Positions 46,978 to 55,586 are shown, counted from the first letter of the stretch. The stretch: 64,000 bases of DNA from Micromonospora_H sonneratiae (GCF_042679305.1 NZ_JBHTMP010000014.1:62001-126000); one strand, 5' to 3'. Numbers and translations: made by a program. Notes: generated from the sequence alone by a model not told the origin.

Positions 46978-47045
46978 CCGATGTCCATCGCCAGGTCGGG
47001 CCATCCGGGTGAGCCCGGGCTGCTGACCAGGACGGTGGACATCGG
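46978..47045 (-). promoter_or_regulatory. Intercistronic inverted repeat between peptide gene and P450
   Basis: CCGATGTCCA (46978-46987) pairs perfectly with TGGACATCGG (47036-47045); the loop contains a second palindrome AGCCCGGGCT (47012-47021). A partial terminator here would give more peptide than enzyme message, as RiPP operons often need. Function is inferred. Confidence 0.5.
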
Positions 47046-47059
47046 AGTGCTGGTACCGG

Positions 47060-47140
47060 TCAGTAGATCGGGTAGTAGTACCAGATGCCCCGAGTAGCGC
47101 GGGTCGCGCGCCGCTTGACTGCGGTCAGGTAGCGAACCAT
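47060..47140 (-). CDS. Putative RiPP precursor peptide (Trp/Tyr-rich core)
   Basis: 26 codons from ATG to TGA, with a strong GGAGGGAG site 5 nt upstream. The leader MVRYLTAVKRRATRATR is basic; the C-terminus is GIWYYYPIY with one Trp and four Tyr. Such a short gene beside a P450 matches precursors of P450-modified ribosomal peptides, where aromatic side chains near the C-terminus are cross-linked (tryptorubin core AWYIWY, cittilin YIYY). An AT-rich promoter-like stretch lies just upstream, and an inverted repeat separates it from the P450. No protease or exporter is adjacent. Coding is inferred from the ribosome site and context. Confidence 0.7.
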   Translation of the reverse strand: MVRYLTAVKRRATRATRGIWYYYPIY

Positions 47141-47160
47141 GTCGTCTCCCTCCAGCTCCA

Positions 47161-47215
47161 TCGAAGAGTCAATGCATGGAAATTGCTAGATAGCTTAGAC
47201 AGCTGAGGTCAATCA
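47161..47215 (-). promoter_or_regulatory. AT-rich promoter region of the peptide-P450 operon
   Basis: About 50 nt at roughly 40 percent GC in a region otherwise near 70 percent. On the minus strand TTGACC (47212-47207) is a fair -35; TAGCAA lies 18 nt further on and TAAGCT nearer, so the -10 is uncertain. It starts directly after the zinc peptidase stop. Confidence 0.5.
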
Positions 47216-47230
47216 GCACCAGCCCCAGAT

Positions 47231-47965
47231 TCATCTCAGCTCACAGGCGGCCAGTGACCGCTGGTAGCCGGCGAAGAAGGAGTCGTTGCGCTGCTGCGCC
47301 GTACCGTGGGCGCCCGGGGCGAACCAGGGCTGCCCTGGGTCGTCGGCGACCGAGACCAGCCCGTTACGCAACTCCTCGAGGTCACCATCGGCCAGGGCCA
47401 GCGTCCGAGCCTTCACCGAGTCACCGATGTACGCCCCGGCCATGCAGTCGGCCTGCAACTCCTGCTGGATCGTGAACTCGTAGCGGATACCCAGCCGTAC
47501 CTGGACACCGTGGGCGTACTCGTGGCCGAGCAGATAGAACAGGAACGCGTCGCCGATCTGCCGGAACGCCGCCACCGCCCAGTTGACGTCGTACGCGATG
47601 AAGTCCCCGGCCGGGCAGTAGACGGCATTGTTACGCGGTACCGCCTCCCCGGCACAGGACAGTTCCCCGTCCCGCTGATAGGTCAGCACCCGCCGGATCG
47701 CCTCGAAGTCCCGCCCGGACTCCTCGAACCGCTGCTGCCAATACCGTTCGGCGACCTCGACCGCTCCCTGGATGTCACGCTCGAACTCGTCGACCGTCAT
47801 CGTGCCGTCGTCAGTCCCGCCGGAGGCGGCCGACGAGTCCGGTGCCCCACCCGGACGTTCCCCACCGGGACTCAACCCGCAGGCCAACGCCACGACCAGT
47901 ACGACCAGCAGACCCCCCACGGTGAGCATCCGCTTCGACGGACGCCCCGAAGTTCCCACCACCAC
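47231..47965 (-). CDS. Neutral zinc metallopeptidase (YpfJ family), secreted or lipid-anchored
   Basis: 244 residues from GTG with AGGAGGG 6 nt upstream. An N-terminal hydrophobic segment ends in ALACGL, a possible lipobox. The catalytic domain has LGHEYAHGVQ (HExxH) and QQELQADCMAG with the third ligand Glu, as in PF04228 proteases. It acts outside the membrane on unknown substrates. It lies directly upstream of the peptide-P450 pair on the same strand; a role in leader removal is conceivable but unsupported, since the family is widespread in actinobacteria. Confidence 0.83.
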   Translation of the reverse strand: MVVGTSGRPSKRMLTVGGLLVVLVVALACGLSPGGERPGGAPDSSAASGGTDDGTMTVDEFERDIQGAVEVAERYWQQRFEESGRDFEAIRRVLTYQRDGELSCAGEAVPRNNAVYCPAGDFIAYDVNWAVAAFRQIGDAFLFYLLGHEYAHGVQVRLGIRYEFTIQQELQADCMAGAYIGDSVKARTLALADGDLEELRNGLVSVADDPGQPWFAPGAHGTAQQRNDSFFAGYQRSLAACELR

Positions 47966-48504
47966 CGGTACCCTCCTCGCTACCTGGTGACACCGGACCA
48001 TGCCGATGATTCCCGCCCGTACCCCGGCCCACCACCTTCCACCGGCCCATGTCGCACGATCCGCCACCTCGGGTACCGCCCGGCCGGACCCCATCCACCG
48101 ACACCGGCACAATCCGGTGGCAGCACGGCCTGTACGGCCGGGGCAAGCGAGACCGCGACGGTCGCGAACTCCAGGTCGTCCACGTGGAGGACCGGCGGCC
48201 ACGACCGGCCGGGCAGTGAGTCACAAGGGACGGTGACCGGGCCGGGCATTCCCCGCGTTCCGGTAGGTCAGCCCCTTTTGGATCTTGCACGTCCAAAGCG
48301 TGCCCGAACGCCAGACTTCGCACTCCACAGCGGATGGTGCGGCGGCGATCTGGGTTCCGCGAGGCCAGCCCGGAGGAGTACCGTACTCGCACTATCGCTC
48401 CGTCCCCGAGATGGTCCTCGGCGGCGACGACCACTACCACCATTCGCTGTGGCCGTCGACCATGCCGTACCTCTTCTCAATGATGCTGCCCATGGAGGCC
48501 AGAG
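47966..48504. other. Intergenic region between zinc peptidase and ilvE
   Basis: 539 nt between divergent genes. No gene, tRNA or clear riboswitch is seen. A small repeat TTTGGA/TCCAAA near 48278-48298 is too weak to call. Promoters for both flanking genes should lie here. Confidence 0.55.
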
Positions 48505-49557
48505 GTGACAGTCGCAACGGCACGGTTGGGGTTCGGGGTCACGTTCACCGACCACATGGTGGTGGCCAACTGGAGCCAGGCCACCGGCTGGACACCACTG
48601 TCGCTGACCCGCAACGCGCCGCTGAGCCTGCATCCGGCCGCCATGTCCCTGCACTACGGCCAGGCCATCTTCGAGGGCCTCAAGGCGTACCGGCAACCCG
48701 ACGGGACGGCGGCTCTGTTCACCCCGCACCGCAACGCGGAGCGGTTCGCCCGTAGCGCGGCACGGTTGGCCATGCCACAACTGCCACCCGACGCCTTCAT
48801 CGAGGCGTGCGAACTCCTGGTACGCGCCGACGCCGAGGCGATTCCCGGCGGATTCGGGCAGAGCCTCTACCTACGTCCCTTCATGATCGCCACCGAGGCC
48901 AGCCTCGGCGTACGCGCCGCCACGGAGTACCTCTTCGCCGTGATCGCTTCACCCGTGGACCACTTCTTCGCCTCGGGGGCCGCCGCCATCGACGTGTGGT
49001 GCGAGAGCCGACACTCCCGCGCCGCCAGCGGTGGCACCGGTGAGGCGAAGTGCGCCGGAAACTACGCCGGCAGCATGCCGGCCAAGGCCGCAGCCGTCGC
49101 CCGTGGCTGCCACGAGGTGCTGTGGCTCGACGCGGCCGAGGGCAACTGGGTCGAGGAACTCAGCGCGATGAACTTCTTCTGCGTCCGGCAACCGGCGGGC
49201 GACCAGCCCGAACTCCTCACCCCGCCGCTCGGCGGCACCATCCTGCACGGCTCGACCAGGGCCGCGCTCCTGACCCTGGCCGGTGACCACGGTGTCAAGG
49301 TGACCGAGCGCCCGATCGCGCTGGCGGAACTCCTCGACCCCGACTCCCCGATCACCGAGGCGTTCGCCTGCGGCACCGCCGCCACGGTCGTACCGATCGG
49401 CGGCTTCGCCAGCGAGAACGGCCAACGCCGGTTGCCGACCGAGGGTGTGGGTCCGGTGACCACGATGATGCTCGAGGCCCTGATGGCGATCCAGTACGGG
49501 CGCTCGCCGGATACCCACCGCTGGATGCACCGGGTCGACGGCGTCAGCCTGCCCTGA
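48505..49557 (+). CDS. ilvE: Branched-chain amino acid aminotransferase IlvE
   Basis: 350 residues from GTG with GGAGG upstream. A fold-type IV PLP enzyme: LHYGQAIFEGLKAYR, PLP Lys182 in GTGEAKCAGNYAGS, VEELSAMNFF and LHGSTRAALL. It makes the last step to Leu, Ile and Val. It converges on metH across a strong shared terminator. No leader peptide or T-box was found. Confidence 0.94.
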   Translation: MTVATARLGFGVTFTDHMVVANWSQATGWTPLSLTRNAPLSLHPAAMSLHYGQAIFEGLKAYRQPDGTAALFTPHRNAERFARSAARLAMPQLPPDAFIEACELLVRADAEAIPGGFGQSLYLRPFMIATEASLGVRAATEYLFAVIASPVDHFFASGAAAIDVWCESRHSRAASGGTGEAKCAGNYAGSMPAKAAAVARGCHEVLWLDAAEGNWVEELSAMNFFCVRQPAGDQPELLTPPLGGTILHGSTRAALLTLAGDHGVKVTERPIALAELLDPDSPITEAFACGTAATVVPIGGFASENGQRRLPTEGVGPVTTMMLEALMAIQYGRSPDTHRWMHRVDGVSLP

Positions 49558-49562
49558 GCCCG

Positions 49563-49599
49563 GGTGGAGCGGAGGCACAGGGCGTGCCTCCGCTCCACC
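49563..49599. terminator. Bidirectional terminator between ilvE and metH
   Basis: Perfect 16-bp inverted repeat (49563-49578 and 49584-49599) with a 5-nt loop, lying between the two convergent stops. Confidence 0.88.
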
Positions 49600-49600
49600 G

Positions 49601-52600
49601 TCACTTGGCGTTGAAGTAGCTCGCCTCCGGGTGGTGGACGACGATCGCGTCGGTGGCCTGCTCCGGCACCAACTGGAACTCCTCCGACAGCTGCACACCG
49701 ATCCGCTCCGCACCGAGCAGGTCGACGACCTTCGCCCGGTCCTCCAGATCCGGACACGCCGGATACCCGAAGGCGTACCGGCAGCCCCGGTAGTCGGTGC
49801 GTAGCAGACCCGCCAGGTCGGCCGGATCGTCGTCGGCCACCGTACGGCCACCGGGCAACACCAGCTCGGTACGGATCCGGCGGTGCCAGTACTCGGCCAG
49901 CGCCTCGGTGAGCTGCACGGAGAGGCCGTGCACCTCCAGATAGTCGCGGTACTCGTCGCGGGCGAACATCTTCGCCGTGTACTCGCTGATCGGCTGCCCC
50001 ACGGTGACCAGTTGCAGCGCCACCACGTCCAACGTCTCCCCACGCGGCTTGAAGAAGTCCGCCAGGCACAACCGCCGTTCCTGCCGCTGCCTGGGGAACG
50101 CGAACCGGGCCCGCTCGGCATGCCCGTTCTCGTCGAGCACGACCAACTCGTTGCCCTCCGAGTAGGCCGGGAAGAAGCCGTAGACGACGGCCGCCTCCAG
50201 CACCTTGTCGGCGGCCAACCGGTCCAACCAGTACCGCAGCCGGGGCCGTCCCTCGGTCTCCACGAGTTCCTCGTAGGACGGTCCCGACCCGCCCCGGGCA
50301 CCCCGTAGACCCCACTGCCCGAGGAAGGTGGCCCGTTCGTCGAGCAGCGCCGCGTAGTCGGCCAACGGAATGCCCTTCACCACCCGGGTCCCGAAGAACG
50401 CCGGCGTCGGCACGTCGACGTCGGCGGCGACGTCGGAGCGTACCGATGCGTCGTTGAGATCGGGCAACGCCTCCGTGACCATTGCGCGCTGCCGCTCCCG
50501 GCGGGCCCTACGCGCCGCCAACGCCGCCTCCCGCTCCGGATCGACCAGCGCCACCCCGCCACGCTTGGCCGCCATCACCCGGTCCATCAGGGACAGCCCC
50601 TCGAACGCGTCCCGGGCGTAGTGCACCTGACCGGGGAACATCGAGCGCAGGTCGTCCTCGACGTAGGCGCGGGTCAGCGCGGCACCACCCAACAGCACCG
50701 GCCACCGCTCGGCCACGCCCCGGGTGGTCATCTCCTCGAGGTTCTCCTTCATGATGACCGTGCTCTTGACCAGCAGGCCGGACATCCCGATGGCGTCGGC
50801 ACCGTGCTGCTCGGCCGCCTCCAGGATCGCGTTGATCGGCTGCTTGATCCCGATGTTGACGACCTCGTAGCCGTTGTTGGACAGGATGATGTCCACCAGG
50901 TTCTTGCCGATGTCGTGCACGTCGCCCTTGACCGTGGCCAGGACGATCCGCCCCTTACCGGCGTCCTCGGTCTTGTCCATGTGCGGTTCGAGGTACGCCA
51001 CCGCGGTCTTCATCACCTCGGCCGACTGCAGGACGAACGGCAGCTGCATCTGACCGGAGCCGAACAGCTCACCGACGACCTTCATCCCGTCGAGCAGGAT
51101 CTCATTGATGATCACCAGCGCGGTCCTCGTGGTCAGCGCCTCATCGAGGTCGGCCTCCAGGCCGTTGCGCTCACCGTCGATGATGCGCCGCTTGAGCCGC
51201 TCGTCCAGGGGCAGGGCGGCAAGCTCCTCGGCGCGGCTGGCCCGGGCCGAGGCGGCGTCGACTCCCTCGAACAGCTCGATGAACCGCTGGACCGGGTCGT
51301 ACCCCTCCCGACGCCGGTCGTACACCAGATCCAGCGCCACCTCGCGCTGCTCGTCGGGGATCTTGGACATCGGCAGGATCTTGCTGGCGTGCACGATGGC
51401 ACTGGTCAAGCCGGCCTGCACACACTCGTGCAGGAACACCGAGTTGAGCACCTGTCGGGCCGCCGGGTTGAGGCCGAACGACACGTTTGAGACACCGAGG
51501 GTGAAGTTGACGCCGGGGTAGCGGCGGGCGATCTCCCGGATCGCCTCGATCGTCTCCATGCCGTCCCGACGGGTCTCCTCCTGACCGGTGGCGATCGGGA
51601 AGGTCAACGCGTCGATCAGGATGTCGGACAGCGCCAGCCCCCACCGGCCGGTCAGGTCCTCGATGAGTCGCTCGGCGACGCGTACCTTCCACTCGGCCGT
51701 CCGGGCCTGCCCCTCCTCGTCGATCAGCAACGCCACGACCGCCGCGCCGTGCTCCTTGATGATCGGCATCACCCGGGCATAGCGGGAGGTCGGTCCATCG
51801 CCGTCCTCGAAGTTGACCGAGTTGACCACACAGCGGCCACCCAGCATCTCCAACCCGGCCTCGATCACCGCCGGCTCGGTGGAGTCCAGCATGATCGGCA
51901 GGGTGGACGCGGTGGCGAATCGGCCGGCCAACTCCCGCATGTCCTGCGTACCGTCCCGGCCGACGTAGTCGACGCACAGGTCGAGCAGGTGGGAGCCGTC
52001 CCGGGCCTGACCCCGGGCGATCTCCACGCAGGCCTGCCAGTCCCCGGACAGCATCGCCTCCCGGAACGCCTTGGAGCCGTTGGCGTTGGTCCGCTCACCC
52101 ACCATCAGGACGCTGGCGTCCTGCGCGAACGGCACGTGGTGGTAGATCGACGAGACGCCCCGGTCCACGCGGGGTTGCCGGGGCGCCGGCGCGGTGCCGT
52201 GCAGCCGCTCGTACACGGCCCGGATGTGCTCGGGCGTGGTCCCACAGCAACCACCGACCAGGGATACGCCGTACTCGTTGACGAACCGGTCGAGCGCCTC
52301 GGCCAACTCCTCCGCCGTGAGCGGGTAGTAGGCCCCGTTGGCGGTCAACTGGGGCAGTCCGGCATTGGGCATCACCGACAGCGGGACCCGGGCGTGCTGC
52401 GACAGGTAGCGCAGGTGCTCACTCATCTCCGCCGGCCCGGTGGCGCAGTTGAGGCCGATCAGGTCGATACCGAGTGGCTCCAGGGCGGTCAACGCAGCAC
52501 CGATCTCACTGCCCAGCAGCATCGTACCGGTGGTCTCCACCGTGACGTGGCAGATCAACGGCACGCTACGTCCCGCCTCGGCCATCGCCCGCCGCGCGCC

Positions 52601-53113
52601 GACCACCGCCGCCTTCACCTGCAACAGGTCCTGGCAGGTCTCCACGATCAGCGCGTCGACCCCACCGGTCAGCAGGCCCGTCGCGTTGTCCAGGTACGCC
52701 TGTCGCAGGGTGGCGTAGCTGCTGTGCCCGAGGGTGGGCAGCTTGGTGCCGGGACCCACCGAGCCCAGGACGAACCGGGGCCGGTCCGGGGTCGACCACT
52801 GATCGGCCACCTCGCGGGCCAACCGGGCACCAGCTTCGGACAATTCGACGATCCGGTGCTGGATGTCGTACTCCCCCAGGTTGCCGAGGTTGGCGCCGAA
52901 AGTGTTCGTTTCGACACAGTCGGCACCGGCGGCGAAGTACGCGTCGTGCACCGACCGGACCACGTCCGGCCGGGTGACGTTGAGGATCTCGTTGCAGCCC
53001 TCGTGACCTTGGAAGTCGTCCAGGCTCAGGTCGGTCGCCTGCAGCATCGTCCCCATCGCCCCATCGGCGACGAGAACCCGGCTGGCCAGCGCATCAAGCA
53101 GCGAAGTCTGCAT
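49601..53113 (-). CDS. metH: Cobalamin-dependent methionine synthase MetH
   Basis: 1170 residues. The homocysteine domain carries zinc ligands Cys223, Cys289 and Cys290 (GLNCATG, GGCCGTT); the pterin domain follows (ERTNANGSKAFR); the B12 domain has KGDVHDIGKNLV with the axial His; the C-terminal activation domain shows RRIRTELVLPG and RYAFGYPACPD. It moves the methyl group of methyltetrahydrofolate to homocysteine by way of cobalamin. TAGCCT and a 6-nt spacer precede the ATG, so the message is probably leaderless; no B12 riboswitch fits in the short upstream region. Confidence 0.97.
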   Translation of the reverse strand: MQTSLLDALASRVLVADGAMGTMLQATDLSLDDFQGHEGCNEILNVTRPDVVRSVHDAYFAAGADCVETNTFGANLGNLGEYDIQHRIVELSEAGARLAREVADQWSTPDRPRFVLGSVGPGTKLPTLGHSSYATLRQAYLDNATGLLTGGVDALIVETCQDLLQVKAAVVGARRAMAEAGRSVPLICHVTVETTGTMLLGSEIGAALTALEPLGIDLIGLNCATGPAEMSEHLRYLSQHARVPLSVMPNAGLPQLTANGAYYPLTAEELAEALDRFVNEYGVSLVGGCCGTTPEHIRAVYERLHGTAPAPRQPRVDRGVSSIYHHVPFAQDASVLMVGERTNANGSKAFREAMLSGDWQACVEIARGQARDGSHLLDLCVDYVGRDGTQDMRELAGRFATASTLPIMLDSTEPAVIEAGLEMLGGRCVVNSVNFEDGDGPTSRYARVMPIIKEHGAAVVALLIDEEGQARTAEWKVRVAERLIEDLTGRWGLALSDILIDALTFPIATGQEETRRDGMETIEAIREIARRYPGVNFTLGVSNVSFGLNPAARQVLNSVFLHECVQAGLTSAIVHASKILPMSKIPDEQREVALDLVYDRRREGYDPVQRFIELFEGVDAASARASRAEELAALPLDERLKRRIIDGERNGLEADLDEALTTRTALVIINEILLDGMKVVGELFGSGQMQLPFVLQSAEVMKTAVAYLEPHMDKTEDAGKGRIVLATVKGDVHDIGKNLVDIILSNNGYEVVNIGIKQPINAILEAAEQHGADAIGMSGLLVKSTVIMKENLEEMTTRGVAERWPVLLGGAALTRAYVEDDLRSMFPGQVHYARDAFEGLSLMDRVMAAKRGGVALVDPEREAALAARRARRERQRAMVTEALPDLNDASVRSDVAADVDVPTPAFFGTRVVKGIPLADYAALLDERATFLGQWGLRGARGGSGPSYEELVETEGRPRLRYWLDRLAADKVLEAAVVYGFFPAYSEGNELVVLDENGHAERARFAFPRQRQERRLCLADFFKPRGETLDVVALQLVTVGQPISEYTAKMFARDEYRDYLEVHGLSVQLTEALAEYWHRRIRTELVLPGGRTVADDDPADLAGLLRTDYRGCRYAFGYPACPDLEDRAKVVDLLGAERIGVQLSEEFQLVPEQATDAIVVHHPEASYFNAK

Positions 53114-53287
53114 TTAGCCAGGCTAATACCCGGGCACTCCGGTCAGCAGGCGGCAGGCATACCCTCCCACATACTGTGACCCGAATCGCCCCTGCCCGAT
53201 CCGTGCCCGTACGTCCCGACCCTACCGGCACCACCGACCGGCGCGGCCAGCGGGCCGCATCCCGATCAGGCACGTAGGCTGACAGAC

Positions 53288-53380
53288 GTGAAGGACAACA
53301 GGGACGCCACCACCGGACACCACGCGAAGATCGTCGTACGTGGTACCCGGGCCGGCGTGCGCAGCGAGGTGACGGCGTGA
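53288..53380 (+). CDS. Short leader ORF coupled to the PAC2 gene
   Basis: 30 codons from GTG; a TAGGCT box at 53275-53280 lies 7 nt upstream, so the transcript may begin at this codon. The stop TGA overlaps the PAC2 start in GTGA (53377-53380). The peptide is basic (HHAKIVVRGTRAGVRSE) with no run of one amino acid. It could simply provide translational entry for the PAC2 gene on a leaderless message. The alternative is that transcription starts nearby and this frame is not translated. Confidence 0.5.
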   Translation: MKDNRDATTGHHAKIVVRGTRAGVRSEVTA

Positions 53381-54246
53381 CCGAGTTCGACGGGCTGCCC
53401 GTACTGCGGTCGCCGGTGGCCATCGCGGCCTTCGAGGGCTGGAACGACGCGGCCGATGCCTCCACCGCCGCGGTCGAACACCTGGAGCAGGTCTGGCAGG
53501 CGCGGGAGATCACCGCCCTGGACCCGGAGGAGTTCTACGACTTCCAGGTGAGCCGGCCGACGATCGCCATGGCCGAGGGCGAGACCCGCCGCATCGAGTG
53601 GCCGACCACCCACTTCATGGTCGCCAGCCCGGAGGGCACCGAGCGGGATGTCGTGCTGATCCGCGGCATCGAGCCGAGCATGCGCTGGCGGACCTTCTGC
53701 GAACAGATCCTGGAGGTCTGCCACAGCCTGGAGGTCAACCGGATCGTCCTCCTCGGGGCGCTGCTGGCCGACGTGCCCTACACCCGCCCGCTGCCGATCA
53801 GCGGCAGCGCCTCGGTACGGGACACCGCCGAGCGCTACCAGCTGACCCCGACCCGCTACGACGGCCCGACCGGGATCGTCGGCGTACTCCATGAGGCGGC
53901 CACCCGGGCCGAGGTCGACGCGGTCTCCTTCTGGGTGCACGTGCCGCACTACGCCAACAACCCGCCCTGCCCGAAGGCCACCCTGGCGCTGCTGCACCGG
54001 GTCGAGGAGGTGCTCGACCTGCCGGTGCCGGTGGCCGACCTGGCCGAGGAGTCGGCCGAATGGGAGCAGCGGGTACGCTCCGCCGCCGAGCAGGATGCCG
54101 AACTCGGCGAGTACGTCCGGGAGTTGGAGGAACGGGTCGGCGATGCGGGTATCCAGCCGCTGACCGGTGACGAGATCGCTCAGGAGTTCGAGAAGTACCT
54201 GCGACGCCGGGGCGGTTCAGCCGGTCCCACCGCCGGATCGTGGTGA
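53377..54246 (+). CDS. PAC2 family protein
   Basis: 289 residues from GTG. Family blocks are VAIAAFEGWNDAADAST, LIRGIEPSMRWRTFCEQIL, RIVLLGALLADVPYTRP and ATGIVGVLHEAA-like PTGIVGVLHEA. The fold is shared with eukaryotic proteasome assembly chaperone 2. In M. tuberculosis the homologue (Rv2125) also lies beside metH, near the proteasome genes; a role in proteasome assembly in bacteria is not shown. The start is linked to a short upstream ORF by a 4-nt overlap. Confidence 0.85.
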   Translation: MTEFDGLPVLRSPVAIAAFEGWNDAADASTAAVEHLEQVWQAREITALDPEEFYDFQVSRPTIAMAEGETRRIEWPTTHFMVASPEGTERDVVLIRGIEPSMRWRTFCEQILEVCHSLEVNRIVLLGALLADVPYTRPLPISGSASVRDTAERYQLTPTRYDGPTGIVGVLHEAATRAEVDAVSFWVHVPHYANNPPCPKATLALLHRVEEVLDLPVPVADLAEESAEWEQRVRSAAEQDAELGEYVRELEERVGDAGIQPLTGDEIAQEFEKYLRRRGGSAGPTAGSW

Positions 54247-54340
54247 GGTCGCGGGTCTGACCCCGCTCCCGGCATCAGACCTGCGACCGACCGACTTCCA
54301 TGGCAGCCGAGCCGGACACCCCGTCAGCACGCCGCCGCCA

Positions 54341-54404
54341 TGTCATATAGCTGACACATCCGCCTCGTCGATGCAGTTAAATGATCACATGTTTGCATGA
54401 TCAC
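54341..54404 (+). promoter_or_regulatory. AT-rich promoter with repeats before the O-methyltransferase
   Basis: TGTCA-TATAGC-TGACA (54341-54356) is an inverted repeat; ATGATCAC occurs twice (54381-54388 and 54397-54404), the second copy covering the start codon. TTAAAT at 54377-54382 may be the -10. The low GC contrasts with the flanks and suggests a regulated, perhaps acquired, gene. Confidence 0.45.
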
Positions 54405-55413
54405 CCCAACTCCCCTGATGCAACTCGTGAGTGGCTTCTGGAGCTTCAAGACCTTGGCAGTGGCGGTCGAGTTCGACCTGTTCACCCGCCTGGCGGGCGG
54501 CCGGACCGTCACCGTACGGGAAATGGGCCCCGAGTTCGGCCTGGCCGAGCGGCCGGCCGACCTGCTGCTTTCCGCGTGCGCGTCCCTCGGCCTGCTCGAC
54601 AAGGCCGGTGACGGTTACCGCAACTCCGCGCTGGCCGAGGAGTTCCTGGTCAAGGGCCGCCCCTACTACTTCGGCGGCCAGGTGCGCTACTGCGACGAGC
54701 GGACCTACCTGCCCTGGCACCGGGTGCGCGATGCGCTGCGGACCGACCGTCCGATCACCTGGGATCCGGACACCCAGGAGTCGCTCTTCGACGGCAGCGA
54801 TCCCGGCATGCTGGCGCTGTTCTGGGACGCCATGTACTCGACCTCGATCTTCACGGCGAGGGCCCTGTCCGAGGCGTACGACTTCAGCGGACACCGGAAG
54901 CTGCTCGACGTCGGTGGCGGTGCCGGTGCCTTCCCGATCGAACTCTGCCGACGGCTTCCCGAACTACGTGCGACGATCTTCGATCTGCCACACGTATGCC
55001 TGCTGGCCGACAAGAAAATCGCCGAAGCCGGGCTCAGCGGGAACATCGGGACGAGCGCCGGCAACTTCCTGACCGATCCCGAGTTGCCCACCGGGCACGA
55101 CGTCATCCTGCTGAGCATGATCCTGCACGACTGGGACGAGCCGACCAACCGCACGCTGCTGGCCAAGTGTCACGAGGCGCTGCCCTCGGGTGGGGCGATC
55201 GTGGTGGCCGAGCTACTGCTCAACGACGAACGTACGGGTCCCCCGGCAGCCGCGCTGATGGGCATGAACATGCTCGTCGAGACCGACGGCGGGAAGAACT
55301 ACTCCGGGGCCGAGTACAGCGCATGGCTCACCGACGTCGGTTTCACCGACGTACGGGTGCTGTCCTTCGACGCGCCCGGAGCCAACGGGGCGGTCGTGGC
55401 CCGCAAGCGTTAG
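54397..55413 (+). CDS. SAM-dependent O-methyltransferase (PF00891 type)
   Basis: 338 residues. An N-terminal winged-helix dimerisation domain (VREMGPEFGLAERPADLLL) precedes the Rossmann part: LLDVGGGAGAFPIELCRRLP is motif I, and MILHDWDEPTNRTLL holds the catalytic His of the HDW signature. This is the family of antibiotic and phenolic O-methyltransferases. The substrate is unknown and no biosynthetic cluster surrounds it. No ribosome site is seen before the ATG. Confidence 0.87.
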   Translation: MITPTPLMQLVSGFWSFKTLAVAVEFDLFTRLAGGRTVTVREMGPEFGLAERPADLLLSACASLGLLDKAGDGYRNSALAEEFLVKGRPYYFGGQVRYCDERTYLPWHRVRDALRTDRPITWDPDTQESLFDGSDPGMLALFWDAMYSTSIFTARALSEAYDFSGHRKLLDVGGGAGAFPIELCRRLPELRATIFDLPHVCLLADKKIAEAGLSGNIGTSAGNFLTDPELPTGHDVILLSMILHDWDEPTNRTLLAKCHEALPSGGAIVVAELLLNDERTGPPAAALMGMNMLVETDGGKNYSGAEYSAWLTDVGFTDVRVLSFDAPGANGAVVARKR

Positions 55414-55432
55414 GCCGGGACGACGGTCGAGT

Positions 55433-55478
55433 AAGTGTGAGGCGGTTTCGGCGTGTCGTCGCCGGCCGCTTCACACTT
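55433..55478 (+). terminator. Terminator after the O-methyltransferase
   Basis: 13-bp inverted repeat with one mismatch (55433-55445 and 55466-55478), 19 nt past the stop. Confidence 0.65.
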
Positions 55479-55489
55479 CGTACGGCATC

Positions 55490-55501
55490 CTAGGAACCTA
55501 G
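55490..55501. promoter_or_regulatory. Candidate GntR operator CTAGGAACCTAG
   Basis: Perfect inverted repeat CTAGG-AA-CCTAG 85 nt upstream of the GntR gene, in the right size range for a GntR dimer. Probable self-regulation; binding is inferred. Confidence 0.5.
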
Positions 55502-55586
55502 CTGCCAGCGGGCTCTGCTGGGCGCAGGGCCGCAACACTGGTCGGTAGGGCACAACGGCGATCTGCCGACGGAGACGGAGGACGGG

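Noticed and set aside
47231..47965. Zinc peptidase as the leader-removing protease of the peptide-P450 locus
   Set aside because: The family is common in actinobacteria, is predicted to act outside the membrane and has its own ribosome site; adjacency alone is weak evidence.
48278..48298. Short inverted repeat TTTGGA/TCCAAA considered as part of a leader or T-box for ilvE
   Set aside because: Six base pairs only, no T-box sequence or leader peptide rich in Leu, Ile or Val.
53114..53287. B12 riboswitch upstream of metH
   Set aside because: The metH start follows a -10 box by 6 nt, leaving no leader for a riboswitch; no B12-box sequence was seen.
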